The notes beneath the pieces were generated by a model that was not told where the DNA came from, did not search any database, and saw only the letters and a list, made by a program, of their open reading frames with translations. Shown here piece by piece: positions 32,518-42,550 of a stretch of DNA of 64,000 nt. The position numbers and the translations under genes were made by a program. The DNA is from Petrolisthes cinctipes (taxonomy: Eukaryota; Arthropoda; Malacostraca; Decapoda; Porcellanidae). The stretch lies in contig JAWQEG010001325.1 of the NCBI GenBank assembly GCA_033782935.1, forward strand, positions 496,001 to 560,000, written 5' to 3'. Every line of letters starts with the position of its first letter. Within the stretch, counting starts at the first letter, position 1.

Positions 32518-33992
32518 GGGAATGACAGTCCCTCCAATGGTGAGACAATAATGCCACAGTGAGAGGAGGACATAGAGAAGGAGTCAAGAAACCGCTGGAG
32601 ATCCCTTGGTGAGGTAGAATGAACACAGATATCATCAGCATAGCATGTAATTGTAGTTCCAGGAATATCAGGGAGAGAAGTGAGCAGCCGATGCATCAGA
32701 ACTCCCCCTTGAGGCGTACCAAGATGAAAACTGCGCAAAGGACTGAGTGCACCACTGAAAAACACACGGGAGGTCCTGTTACTCAGGTAGCCCCGAATCC
32801 ACCGTAGTAGATTACCCTTTATCCCAAAGTCAACCAGTTGATCCAAAATGACGTCTCTATTAGCAACATCGAAGGCACTTCGAAGGTCAATGACGGCCAC
32901 CACACTGTCCTTGTTAAGGCGAGAGTACAAGTCGACAAGGCAGTGGTGTGTGCTCCGCTGGGGAAGGAAACCAAACAGCCATGGAGAAAGGCGATCCTGC
33001 AGTCTGTACATGAGATGATTGAGTAAGATTGTGTCCATAACCTTACAAAAACAGGAAGTAAGGGAAATAGGCCTGAACTTCGCAGTGCCGGGCTTAGGGA
33101 TGGGTATTATTGTGCTACTGGTCCAGGCTCGTGGTACACAACCATCACGAAGACAAAGATTGTACAGTCGAAGTAGAGGGTTCCCAGGAACTTGTTGAAG
33201 TAGTCGCAGCACAGCATAAGTAATACCATCCTCACCAGGTGAAGAAGCTCTACCCCGAGAGAGAGCACAGTGCAACTCCTCATCAGTTATCTCCTCTGCA
33301 TCATCGTCATCATCTTGCAACAGAGCAGACATTAGACGTAGCCGATGGACAGCAGCACGGGAAGTGAGTGCATCATGTATGTGGATGGGTAGACTGGCTG
33401 AGGTAGATTGTTCTGACCAGGCATCGACAAGTTGTTGAGCATAGTCGGCGGGAGTGTGATGACGAGCAGTGGCCGGTGTCTTTTTCACAACCCGACGTAT
33501 GAGGTGCCACATAGAAGCCACACTTGTTTGCTGGTTGATGCTGTCCATGAACCGCTGCCAAGACTCAGTGTGAGCACAATCCTGCAGGGCAACTAAAGCG
33601 TCCCTAGACATCTGGTAACGATGGAGCAGGTCAGGGGTTGGGTTGGCTTGAAACAATAGGCCATCACGTTCAGCCTCCTCCTTTGCCTCCTGTATACGTG
33701 CATCCAGCGTCCAGGAGTGGGCAGTATGGCGATGCTGGACGTATAGCCTATAGAAGTCATGAGCAACAGATACAAGATCAGAGTACAACTGTTCAGGTGA
33801 TGATATGTCAAATGTAGGGAATACATGGGCCATGAATAAGATGTAAGTCGGGCAATATCTAGGGGGCACAGCAATATGCAAACAAGTGGCTGAAGCACTT
33901 AACCCAGCAGTTAGAGAATAATGAAACCGAAGAGCAATGTGATCAGAGAATAAGTCTGGCACGGAGGAGCACTGGACCTGAGATGCTATCAT
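32469..33992 (-). pseudogene. ORF2 middle part: end of endonuclease and reverse transcriptase (507 codons)
   Basis: Residues 16-18 are the endonuclease SDH. The fingers/palm include D369 in AVIDLRSAFD, LGTPQGG near 425-430 and YADD at 451-454. Eight residues after PQGGV, present in the plus copy (SPLLFNI region), are missing. The frame opens right behind an in-frame TAG (34001-33999) that the plus copy shares. Confidence 0.88.
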
Positions 33993-34060
33993 ACCAGACT
34001 AGAGGATGTAATCCAGAGTACCTCCCCGGCAATGAGTGGCACCGCCAGTGTCCCAGCGTG

Positions 34061-35437
34061 TCAGATGATGCTTGCGGATGTATGAACACCATTACGATTA
34101 ATAGAGCCAGAACCATCACCCAAATAAGAATGCCGAGCATTAAAATCTCCCATATACACCATACCACGCACTGTTGGAGAAGGAAGAGCCTCAAGAGTGA
34201 GTCTAGCTGGGGCAGAATAGACATTACATAATTGGAGTACTCCATTTCCAGGTAAAACCTCAAATAGCTGAAAGGTCATTTCAGGATCAGTGGAGGTACA
34301 GAGAAGGCGATGTGGCAAGGAGCCATGTATGTAAGTTAGGAGACCATTCCTTACCAGATGAACATATGGCACATATGGAGTACATCCATACCACACATTA
34401 ACCCCTGGCTGAAGGCATCGTGGACACTTCCATCGAGACGTATCCTCAGGAGGTGAAAGCTTAGAGGTGGAGGCAGCAGGACGTGATAGTTCACCCCTGA
34501 CAGGACACGTCTTAGAATCATGGTCGGCAGCACACCATGCACACTTCGGCCTGGCAGAACAGTACCGGGAGATATGCCCAACTCCCAATCACCTGTAGCA
34601 CCAAGGCTGGTCATTATGAAGTTTCCTCACCTCACACGGTGGAAGACAAGGGAGGAAATCAAAGGAAATCTCATTTGGAGGTGGATCGGGTTGACTCCAG
34701 ACAACAACGATACGGCTAATGGGGGAACTATCTTGGAAAAAACGACGGGCAAAGTACACACCAGGGTATCCCTTAGTAAGTTTCGGGTCAACATCAATAC
34801 GAAAACGGGTAAGGATGTAGCTGGGGAACTTACAAGGCCTCTTGGGTGAGTGTTCAAGAATGAGAGGGAGAGACAAAAATTCACCAGCCTTCACTCTATC
34901 AATGATGTCCTGATGCTTCCTAGAGATGTAGACAAACCGGGAGGTGACAGCAGCCATCTTCACTTCAGCCAGTTCACGCTGCAGCTGGAAGGCCCTGTTG
35001 ACATCAGACAACCAACGCAACTTTGTGTCCGTAGATGGGTTCCCAGAGAAGGAGAGCTTGACATAGGCATTTCTTGGGGCAAAAGCAAGAAGGTTGGACG
35101 AGGGCAAGGAGTTGGTATACATGGAAGAAACACCACGTTGAGGCAGAGAAGGTACGTCATGCACAGCTGAAGCACCCTCGGCAGTCTTGGCAGCCGGAGG
35201 CAAACAGTCCACACCATCGGAATCCTGCAAGGAGTCGGACGAGGCATCAACGGGTCGCTTGGTAGAGGTTGAGGAGGTGGAAGGCTGCAACCTGAGCTGC
35301 AGAGTGACCGAGGAAAGGGGGGGAGGGTTGCGAGAAGGCAGCTCAGGCCAGTGATCCTTGATAGGAGACCCATCCTCTTCCGACATGGCCAAGTCAGCCT
35401 CCAGGCAAGAAGCCACATCCGAATCTGCGCTCTCCAT
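34061..35437 (-). pseudogene. ORF1 (gag-like) fused by deletion to the ORF2 endonuclease
   Basis: From ATG 35437, about 280 codons match ORF1 of the copy at 46917. In the first zinc knuckle the codon pair for Cys-Trp reads TGA TTG, giving a stop at about 34590. The same frame then continues through a second knuckle (CAWCAADHDSKTC) and CPRC. At about 34385 the frame jumps from WYGC straight into VPYVHLVRNG of the endonuclease, a deletion of about 0.6 kb relative to the plus copy. GDFNA is retained. A 10-bp deletion then shifts the frame. Confidence 0.85.
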
Positions 35438-35534
35438 CTGGCCAAGCAAGGCTTAGATGGAAAGGAAACAACAACACGAACAGCTGAACACTCAATCAGC
35501 CAAGGATACACACACACACACACACACACAGACA

Positions 35535-36721
35535 ATCACTGAGTATTGGGATGGATCCGGGCTTGGTGGCCTGGTTGTCGGATTTCCTGTTTGGCAGGCA
35601 GCAGGTGGTCAGATATCAGGGTGCTGTTTCAGGACCTCAGAAGATTAAGTCAGGTGTGCCCCAAGGGACGAGAATGGGACCCTTGTGTTTCTTAATCCTC
35701 ATAAATGATGCCCTGACAGACACACCACACCGGTGGAAATATGTGGATGATTCCACTGTCGGTGTTGTGGTGGATAACACACAACCTAACTACCACCACC
35801 TCCAACAACAACTAAATAACCTTCAGTCCTGGACCGAGGTTAATAATGTGACCATCAACCTCTGTAAGACGGTGGTGATGCATTTTCACACATCCACCAC
35901 ACCTGTACCACCACCTGCAGTCACTCTCGGAGGTCACCCACTCCAGGTTGTGGAGGCAACCAAACTCCTGGGGATAATAATAGACAGCAAATTGGACTGG
36001 AAGCAGCACATCACCACCATCACCCAGTCAGCCTCTTATCGCCTCTTTATGATAAGAAGGCTCAAATCCCTAGGCACACCAGAGTGGGAGCTGAGGGGTA
36101 TTTACCAAATATTTGTACTCCCCAAGCGAACGTATGCCGCTCCAAGTTGGTCTCCATCCATCAATAATACCCAGAAAAAACAACTTGAGAGGATACAGAA
36201 AAGAGCCTGTCGTATCATACTGGGCACTCGTTATACCACCTACAAAGAAGCCCTAGACATCCTACAAATGACCTCCCTGGACAGTACACACTTTAACATC
36301 TTAAAGGGATTCAGTGAACAACTACTAAACAACCCTAGACACCGAGAAATGCTTCCCCCCCGCCTCCCACTAACACGGCGAGAAACCCGACACTCCAACA
36401 TCCTCACACCGATAAGGGCACGAACCGACCGCTACAAGCACAGTCCCATACCTTTAATTGTAGATATAATTAATAGAAAATAATAACATCTAGAAACAAT
36501 ATATATGTCAGCCTTCGAATTCAACTCCTCATACATCATTTTTTTACATTTATCATTATCATATTGTCCATTCATCCATATAACTTCTCATTATATTATT
36601 CATCTATATATATTTTCTTCCATGTAGTATATCATCATGTTCATGTGCCAATCTGTGTATTTTCAGCCTTGTTGCTGCCATATCAATAAACCGTATATTA
36701 TTATTATTATTATTATTATTA
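35535..36721 (+). mobile_element. CR1-like non-LTR retrotransposon, 5' truncated, nested
   Basis: Inserted in opposite orientation into the 5' UTR of the minus-strand element: the flanks ...ACAGACAATCAC and ACAAGACAATACACAG match adjacent positions in the uninterrupted copy near 46800-46850. It ends in an (ATT)n tail (36698-36720), as CR1/L2-type elements do, instead of poly(A). Confidence 0.85.
35551..36483 (+). CDS. Reverse transcriptase C-terminal part of the nested element (310 codons, open)
   Basis: Contains SGVPQGTRMGPLCFLILIND (about 34-53), the active site KYVDDSTV (YVDD at 64-67), KLLGIIIDSKLDW and the thumb motif QLERIQKRACRIILG. It ends about 180 bases before the (ATT)n tail. The frame is intact to its natural stop, so the insertion is young. 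The missing 5' part includes the first catalytic Asp and the endonuclease, so the protein cannot be active. Confidence 0.85.
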   Translation: MDPGLVAWLSDFLFGRQQVVRYQGAVSGPQKIKSGVPQGTRMGPLCFLILINDALTDTPHRWKYVDDSTVGVVVDNTQPNYHHLQQQLNNLQSWTEVNNVTINLCKTVVMHFHTSTTPVPPPAVTLGGHPLQVVEATKLLGIIIDSKLDWKQHITTITQSASYRLFMIRRLKSLGTPEWELRGIYQIFVLPKRTYAAPSWSPSINNTQKKQLERIQKRACRIILGTRYTTYKEALDILQMTSLDSTHFNILKGFSEQLLNNPRHREMLPPRLPLTRRETRHSNILTPIRARTDRYKHSPIPLIVDIINRK

Positions 36722-36905
36722 CAAGACAATACACAGAATCACAACAGACAAACAACACCAGCAACACCACAGAAACAACACACAAACAAGAATGCACAAA
36801 CAATACAAACAACAACACACAAGCAAGAGTGTAAAGACAACACAAACAAGAATTCAGGCAGAGCGCCAGGAGAACGTTTTCACACCAACAAGGTTGGGGC
36901 GAGAC

Positions 36906-37036
36906 CGGAGACAGGCTTGGGTGGGGTAGAAAGACTGTCCCCTATTCCCGCACCCCCCTAACCCCCCCAAGCCTGTCCCCTTCACCCGCACCCCCTAACC
37001 CCCCCACCAAGCCTGTCCCCCTATTCCCGCACCCCC
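36906..37036 (-). mobile_element. Right arm of the split G-rich TTAA element
   Basis: C-rich tandem units of the type AAGCCTGTCCCCTATTCCCG end at CCCCC TTAA (37037-37040). They are the reverse complement of 30674-30778. Confidence 0.7.
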
Positions 37037-37040
37037 TTAA

Positions 37041-37193
37041 GGAGAGAGTATACTTTTGATACAATTGAGTACATTGATTCCTCCAAAGTATGCCAGGAAA
37101 CAGGACCAGATTAACAAAAATAATGGTGTTCTGTTGCTGGGAATAGTTTGGAGGAATCATTATCTCCAAAAATGTCAACAATATACCCTTCCC
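37041..37193 (+). mobile_element. TTAA-flanked MITE (family 1)
   Basis: Shares TTAA 37037-37040 with the G-rich arm; right TTAA at 37194-37197. Family foldback core present. Confidence 0.8.
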
Positions 37194-37396
37194 TTAAAGA
37201 GATAATATTATACACACAAATGGTGCAACTCAGATATCCAGTTAATGATACGTTCATTCATGTCATGAGACACATGGGTTACGGAACCCGTGTGTGTGTG
37301 ACATAATATGAACGTATTATTATTTGGATATCTATGTTGTAAAACTGTGATTGAAATATATACACAACGGTTATAACACGTTAGTCATTACAAGTA

Positions 37397-37551
37397 CAGT
37401 CACGAGCACTAATAAGTATCCAACTCTTGGTTAAAGCTTCGATCAGTCCAATTCACCAACGAAGTAATTCCAATGGAGATCTTATTGTGCATTCATTTAT
37501 TGTCCCTAGGTATTCGAAGCGCACCTGACTACTTATTAGTGGTCGTGAGTG
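37397..37551. mobile_element. TA-flanked MITE, CAGTCACGAGCAC family
   Basis: TA at 37395-37396 and 37552-37553. About 155 bp, collinear with 3401-3553 but clearly diverged. Confidence 0.85.
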
Positions 37552-37553
37552 TA

Positions 37554-37712
37554 CACTTGTCGCGACTCAAATATGTATCCAGGCTTGTTTCGAATACCCT
37601 GATCGAATATTAAGCAAGCTCAAGCAAATATGAAACAGGATAAGTGTTGTAATTGGTTCAATAGTATTCGAAACTTCAACAAGATCTGGAAATTTTTTTT
37701 GGATTGCGAGTG
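37554..37712. mobile_element. TA-flanked MITE, CACTCGCAATCC family
   Basis: Abuts the previous MITE and shares its TA. The right end is GGATTGCGAGTG TA. It is in reverse orientation relative to 3885-4051. Confidence 0.8.
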
Positions 37713-38054
37713 TACAATGCGTCTACTTGCAATATACTTATTTGAAAACAGTTGAATCTGCATATTGACAAATTATCATTGAGTTTGCTTTGCCCGAGTA
37801 GACGACTGAATTTCGGTCCAGTTCATTGTTACCAGATTTAACACCAGCATATTGGTGGACGAAGTGGCCTCGAGTCATCTGTGCGCAACTGTACACTAGT
37901 CAAACGTAATTTCTGACCAGAGACGTTGGCAGGCACCACACACACACACATACCCTGCATTCGAACTCAGCCTCTATAGGTGTACTGGGTGGGGAAATGA
38001 GCAATACCAGGCGATTCAAAGCTTTCTGTCCCTCACACTCTGGTCAGAAATTAT

Positions 38055-38165
38055 GTATCACGAGTGTACTGTCACTCATAAAAGAAATCCCCCCCCCCCT
38101 CCTTGGCTCAAGCTGCAGTAACTCATGGCAGTCCAGATCTGGCAACAGTGTGGCTGAAGTTGGGT
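38055..38165 (+). repeat. Repeat, inverted partner of 41695-41800
   Basis: GTCACTCATAAAAGAAA, a C-run, then GCAGTAACTCATGGCAG and CAGATCTG recur as the reverse complement at 41695-41800. The pair brackets the 38581-41468 transposon. Confidence 0.7.
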
Positions 38166-38176
38166 GGGTGGGTTAA

Positions 38177-38329
38177 GGGGGTACTTCTTTCTTGGTACTT
38201 TGGAGTGCCTTGATTCCTTCAAAGTATGCTAGGAAACAGGACCAGAGGGGCAAAATTAATGGTGTTCTGTTGCTTGAAATAGTTTGGAGGATTCAGTTGC
38301 TGCAGAATTACCAACACAAAATTTCCCCC
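38177..38329 (+). mobile_element. TTAA-flanked MITE (family 1), best preserved
   Basis: TTAA GGGGGTACTT ... AATTTCCCCC TTAA, with the full foldback core. A good reference copy for the family. Confidence 0.85.
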
Positions 38330-39104
38330 TTAAATTTAGTAGGTCAGAAAGGGGGTGGTGGAGGGTGGAAAGTGGGTGACCACCTCTATCTACACAATTT
38401 CTGATCAGATCACTAGAGTTGCAACATTCTTTAGTACAAATGTTTATATACAATAATTTATCTAACTATTCTCACCTCCTGCTTTCGATTACGGAACATA
38501 ATTATGTAACAAAAGATGATCTTATCTGCAAGTCGTGTAAACAGAGGTAGTCATCAGCCTCACACCCTCTTAGCGCCACCTAGTCTGGGGCCTTATGTAA
38601 ATCCGTGGGAAATTCGTGATCATTTTAGTTTCTTTTCATAAATAGTAAGTTTGAGGGATAACAAATCCAAAAAAAGTTGTCAACAATTTTTTATCCACTT
38701 TGATGACGTCATTCTAAGTATGACGGCATCAGATCCTTAAAAAATGATACTAATTAGCCTGATAATTCTCTATTCTAACGGAATATTATCATTTTTTCTT
38801 CTTGCTATGATGTTATTAGTTGCAATAGTGGAAGGGAAATGAATTTCGCACTTACTTAATGTTTGGCTGATTTATGCAAATTAGATGACGTCATAATTAC
38901 ACCAGAACTAAAGACATGAGCTCAAAATAAGACTATTGAATATACATTTAGTAAATTCTTGTTTCTAAGTGACAAGCACTTGAGTATATATACATGTATC
39001 GTTTTAAGTTTGTTACACAGAACATCGTGTGCAGTTTCATCACATAATCTAATTATCTTTCGATCTATTTTATATAGACAGCAGTTAATGTTTCTATTTA
39101 CATA

Positions 39105-39255
39105 TGAAGGTCTTCATCGTCACTGTCTTCATTCACTGTAGAACTTGAATTGTCGCTGTTTCTGTTTTCGCAGTTTGGTTGACATGAAGCACACATATGT
39201 GTACATTTGAGATTGTGTTTACAACAGGAACAACTCAAGTTTTGGGGTATTTAAA
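39105..39255 (-). pseudogene. C-terminal cysteine cluster of a transposon protein (fragment)
   Basis: An open frame of about 45 codons reads SCSCCKHNLKCTHMCASCQ, then NCENR and an acidic Ser/Glu/Asp tail, ending at TAA near 39105. CxC...C...CxxC clusters followed by an acidic tail occur at the C-termini of some transposon-encoded proteins. I cannot name the family. The upstream frame is closed. Confidence 0.4.
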
Positions 39256-39885
39256 GTCGCAAAAACTTACAAATAATCGATATTCTTAAAATTAGGAAGC
39301 AAAGGATCATGGGTAATAAACAGGTGTAAAAAGGAAAATGCTGTCATAAATTCCTATCAATACGATTTTATGCCATTTTTAACAATGAATAATGATCATC
39401 AGCATCGTATAATCATGCATTGTAAAATTGATTATTGTAGCTTAATACAGGTGTAAAGCTTCAAGTTATGAAACACGAAAAAACAACATGGCTGACTCTA
39501 GAACAGCAATTGCCAAAAGAGGCTGACTTGATTAAAACAAACCTTTATATATATATATTTTTTTTATCAGTTACACCCCATGTAATACAAATACATTATA
39601 GATGTTTTCAACAAAACTGCTTGTCAATAATTTGCGTCATTTTTCTGTTTGTTACTACCAGAAACAGTAGAGAAGGAAATTTACCACAGAAAGCCCAATT
39701 CTTATAATTTGGGCTTATTTCTAATAAAGCATAAACATACAAATCCCGTAAACCAGAAACAACAGCAATGATGACACAATAGCAACTTTTAACCTGAAAT
39801 CACTATAGTCATCCATAATGGAGTGAATTACAAAGAAGAAATCAAACAAATTTTCCAAAACTATGTGAAAAATAAGAAAGACTAA

Positions 39886-41153
39886 GGGCCGATTCCACAG
39901 TCGTCAATATTTGTTGGCTAGCCAACAAACAAAAACCTTTGGTAACGTGTCCGATTCCACAGTCGTTTTTCGGGACCCAGTTTGTTAGGGCGCCAACCAA
40001 AATCATAAGCATTATTGGAACTTTGGTGAGGGATCATTGGTGAAGGGTATACCTGCCCAACCGAGCTTACTAATTATATATTATTGAAAATATTTATATT
40101 ATTTGCATACCAAATTATTGTTTTTCATTGTATAATAAATGTCCATTGTTTTCTATAGAAGGCATCCAGAAACAAGGAAAAACAGCAAGATTGTATTATT
40201 TTTACGATAATCCTGCTGATCGCAGTAAATTCACGTCTGTCGTCTGCTGTGCTTCAATCAGTGTTGCCAAGTATGGGAAAGTTTCCCTAGACATGAAGAA
40301 TTAGAGGTAGCAATGGGGAAATTATATTAAGATTATTGAAAAATAAATGAGGACATTTCTACAAGACGAAATATACGACTATCTTCAAGAGTAAACAGGA
40401 AATTTTTGAGGTAAAAAGGGAAAATCTGATGTTGAAGTTGGGGAAATTTCGTCAAGCAGACCTGGCAACACTGGCTTCAACTCGGCTAATTAAGCATCAC
40501 AGCACTTCATTATTTTACATCTATTGTTCTTCCAACACGTTACTCCAAATTCATTATATATAAGCCTGTGAAACATTTATTATGGTATAACTTTATACTA
40601 GTACTTGGAACTGAGTAGAGGGAACCAATTATAACTCAAATTTACACTAGTGTAGACACGTCCAAGAACAATCTTCTGTTAGATATAATTTGTGCAGTTT
40701 GTATGGTCTTTTTAATCGAATTACCTGCTATGACAGCAGACAAATGTATTATTAAAACATTATTTATGTATTTGAAATATATTTAACATCAGTATTTCTC
40801 AAGTTTTATGTTATTTTGTGAAAATTAACTGCTGATAAGTTAAATCAGCAGTAGCCTTGTCACGAGGGGAAATTGTGGTCGTCAACTCGTCATGTGTTCT
40901 CTCTTCCAAGTTCCATCTGCTCACAGGTGACAGTTCATATTTCGGTGCGAGTTTGTTATAGTTATATGGCCAATATCCACCATTCAGGTGTACCAACCCT
41001 TCCGGGGATTTGTTTGCGCGGCCACCAAGTTTGTTGGCTAGCAAACCAAAGATCAGACGACTGTGGAATCGGAAAGGCTTATTGGTAACGGGTCTCACCA
41101 TGTTGGTGATGGTTTTTGTTCGGGCTGTAACAAATCGACTGTGGAATCGGCCC
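39886..41153. mobile_element. Harbinger-like element, 1.27 kb, with TAA duplication
   Basis: The ends GGGCCGATTCCACAGTCG and CGACTGTGGAATCGGCCC are perfect inverted repeats flanked by TAA (39883-39885, 41154-41156). The motif CGATTCCACAGTCG recurs inside near each end (about 39950 and 41063). A 96-codon minus-strand ORF (41101-40811) crosses the right part without recognisable similarity. No transposase motifs seen. Confidence 0.85.
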
Positions 41154-41471
41154 TAAATGTTACATGATAGAATGTTTGGAAAAATAACTATTTTTCACAT
41201 GGAAAAGTTTTGCAAGCTTATTTCCTTGGTAATTAGGCCATTTTTTTTTACGAAAATAGGCTTGAAATAAATTATTTTCTAAATATTCTATTTTTGAGTG
41301 ATGACGTCATAGCTAATTTGCATAAAATACCCTTAAATTACTTCATACAAAATTTGTGACATCTTTTAATGAAATCAGCGCCTTTCAAACTACAAATTTA
41401 AGCAAAGAAACTAAAATGATCACAGTGTTCCTACGGGAGTGATTTTAACTACATAAAGCCCCGGACTAACC

Positions 41472-41663
41472 CTCGTTTTGGTGGATTTAAGTAGGTCATA
41501 AAGTAAATATTTGTCTGTATACTTGTGCATCATTCTGTTATGTTTTCGTGATATGCGTGTGTGTGTGTAGATTCTCATGGGTCCTGCCTAACCGTATGTA
41601 TTGTTTCCTGCCTGTTGATTGACACTACGGCGCAATTAATAATAATAATAATAAAAAAAAAAA
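41472..41663 (+). mobile_element. 3' UTR fragment of the I-group element
   Basis: Matches the last 190 bp of the 46634-52036 family (TTTAAGTAGGTCATAA, CATTCTGTTATG, GACACTACGGCGCAATTAAT), ending in (AAT)n-A. A dead-on-arrival 5' truncation. Confidence 0.9.
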
Positions 41664-41694
41664 CTCTTACACCCGCTCTCTCACCCCCGAACAC

Positions 41695-41800
41695 TTCTCC
41701 CCCCAAGGGTAAGCCACACTGTTTACAGATCTGAACTGCCATGAATTACTGCAAAACTAGCCTAGGGGGGGGGGGGGGTTCGTTTCTTTTATGAGTGACT
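41695..41800 (-). repeat. Inverted partner of 38055-38165
   Basis: Reverse complement of that repeat, with a G15 run at 41765-41779. Confidence 0.7.
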
Positions 41801-41809
41801 ATTTCGTAC

Positions 41810-42310
41810 GTTCGTATGTGATAATAGTTTGGCTCCAAAGGTAAGGTTTCATGTAATAACACACAAACAGACAGCCTCAGATTCAAATGTTATATTTATG
41901 CACGATGGTTACATAGAATTAATGCATTTTTAACATGATTCATTGTCAAAAGCTATTTTTTTAAGCATCGTTTTTAAAGGGAATGTAATCCTGATCTTGT
42001 CACAGTTCATTATTTTATTTATTTATTTATTTTTTATCTACTTATTTATTTAATATCTAACAGTTTATTGGACTTTCAGAAACGTTTATACTAGCTACAG
42101 GAGCTTGAAGTTACTTTGCTTCTGGTGAATATACAGCGATTCCTCCTCAACTAATATGACCTAAAACACATGCCTCAAATAATCCATTTCAGTGTTTGAA
42201 AGTTATAGACAATGACAAAAGTATATGGATTTTGGTGTAATTTTCACGTCATGTGTTACAGGTACTGGGAGTCGCTGGCGAATCTTTGTAAAATAAAGAA
42301 AATGTATTAT
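41810..42310. other. Stretch without a recognised gene
   Basis: AT-rich, with (TTTA)n near 42010-42050. On the minus strand this gives AATAAA motifs that could serve as the poly(A) signal of the gene ending at 42527. Confidence 0.4.
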
Positions 42311-42314
42311 AGAT

Positions 42315-42491
42315 CATGGAAGGATAGAGTGCCTTATTGAACCATATCCGTGTTCTACATCATAGAAGGATAGAGTGACTTATTGAACCATATCCGTGTA
42401 CTACATCATGGAAGGATAGAGTGACTTATTCAACCATATCCGTGTACTACATCATGAAGGGAGAAGAGTGCCTTATCCATCCATTGCCGTG
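42315..42491. repeat. 46-bp tandem repeat, 3 full units plus a degenerate fourth
   Basis: Units at 42315, 42361 and 42407 begin CATGGAAGGATAGAGTG or a close variant and end CTACAT. A diverged unit runs to about 42491. It lies in the presumed 3' UTR of the cysteine-rich gene. Confidence 0.93.
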
Positions 42492-42526
42492 AAGAGGTCA
42501 CATTCAGTAGTCCGTCAGTCATCAGT

Positions 42527-42549
42527 TTAGCAATTCGGTGTTGAATTAT
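42527..42549 (-). CDS. Terminal coding exon (stop) of a cysteine-rich gene
   Basis: The acceptor CATCTCTTTTCAG ends at 42550. In phase 1 the exon completes a codon left open by 43788, and the frame reads DNSTPNC then TAA at 42529-42527. The phase matches the GTAATT donor of the 44089-43788 exon, and the strong pyrimidine tract supports it. Confidence 0.55.
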
Positions 42550-42550
42550 C

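Larger units (their letters stand above)
30779..36905 (-). mobile_element. I-group non-LTR retrotransposon, minus strand, near full length, with a nested element
   Basis: Poly(A), read as T13 at 30779-30791, marks the 3' end. The 5' end near 36905 is inferred by alignment to the 5' end of the copy at 46634. Order: 5' UTR (36905-36722), nested retroelement (36721-35535), remaining 5' UTR, ORF1, fused ORF2. It sits inside the G-rich family 3 element with an imperfect duplication around GGAYAGGCTT. Confidence 0.88.
37250..37896 (+). repeat. Interspersed repeat, copy 2, interrupted by two MITEs
   Basis: Segments 37250-37394 and 37740-37896 match 16900-17272. The MITEs 37397-37551 and 37554-37712 lie between them. 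Confidence 0.65.
38581..41468. mobile_element. DNA transposon with TAGTCTGGGGC ends
   Basis: The terminal sequences TAGTCTGGGGCCTTATGTAA (left) and its near reverse complement ending CCCCGGACTA (right) are inverted. Further matching blocks lie inside (TGATCATTTTAGTTTCTTT and ATGACGTCAT). ACC flanks both sides (38578-38580, 41469-41471), a possible 3-bp duplication. The superfamily is not clear to me. The interior is disrupted by the Harbinger-like element. Confidence 0.75.

Noticed and set aside
34960..35535. 191-codon minus-strand ORF
   Set aside because: Shadow frame of the retroelement ORF1.
40811..41101. 96-codon minus-strand ORF in the Harbinger-like element
   Set aside because: No transposase or Myb-like motif; overlaps the inverted-repeat end region.
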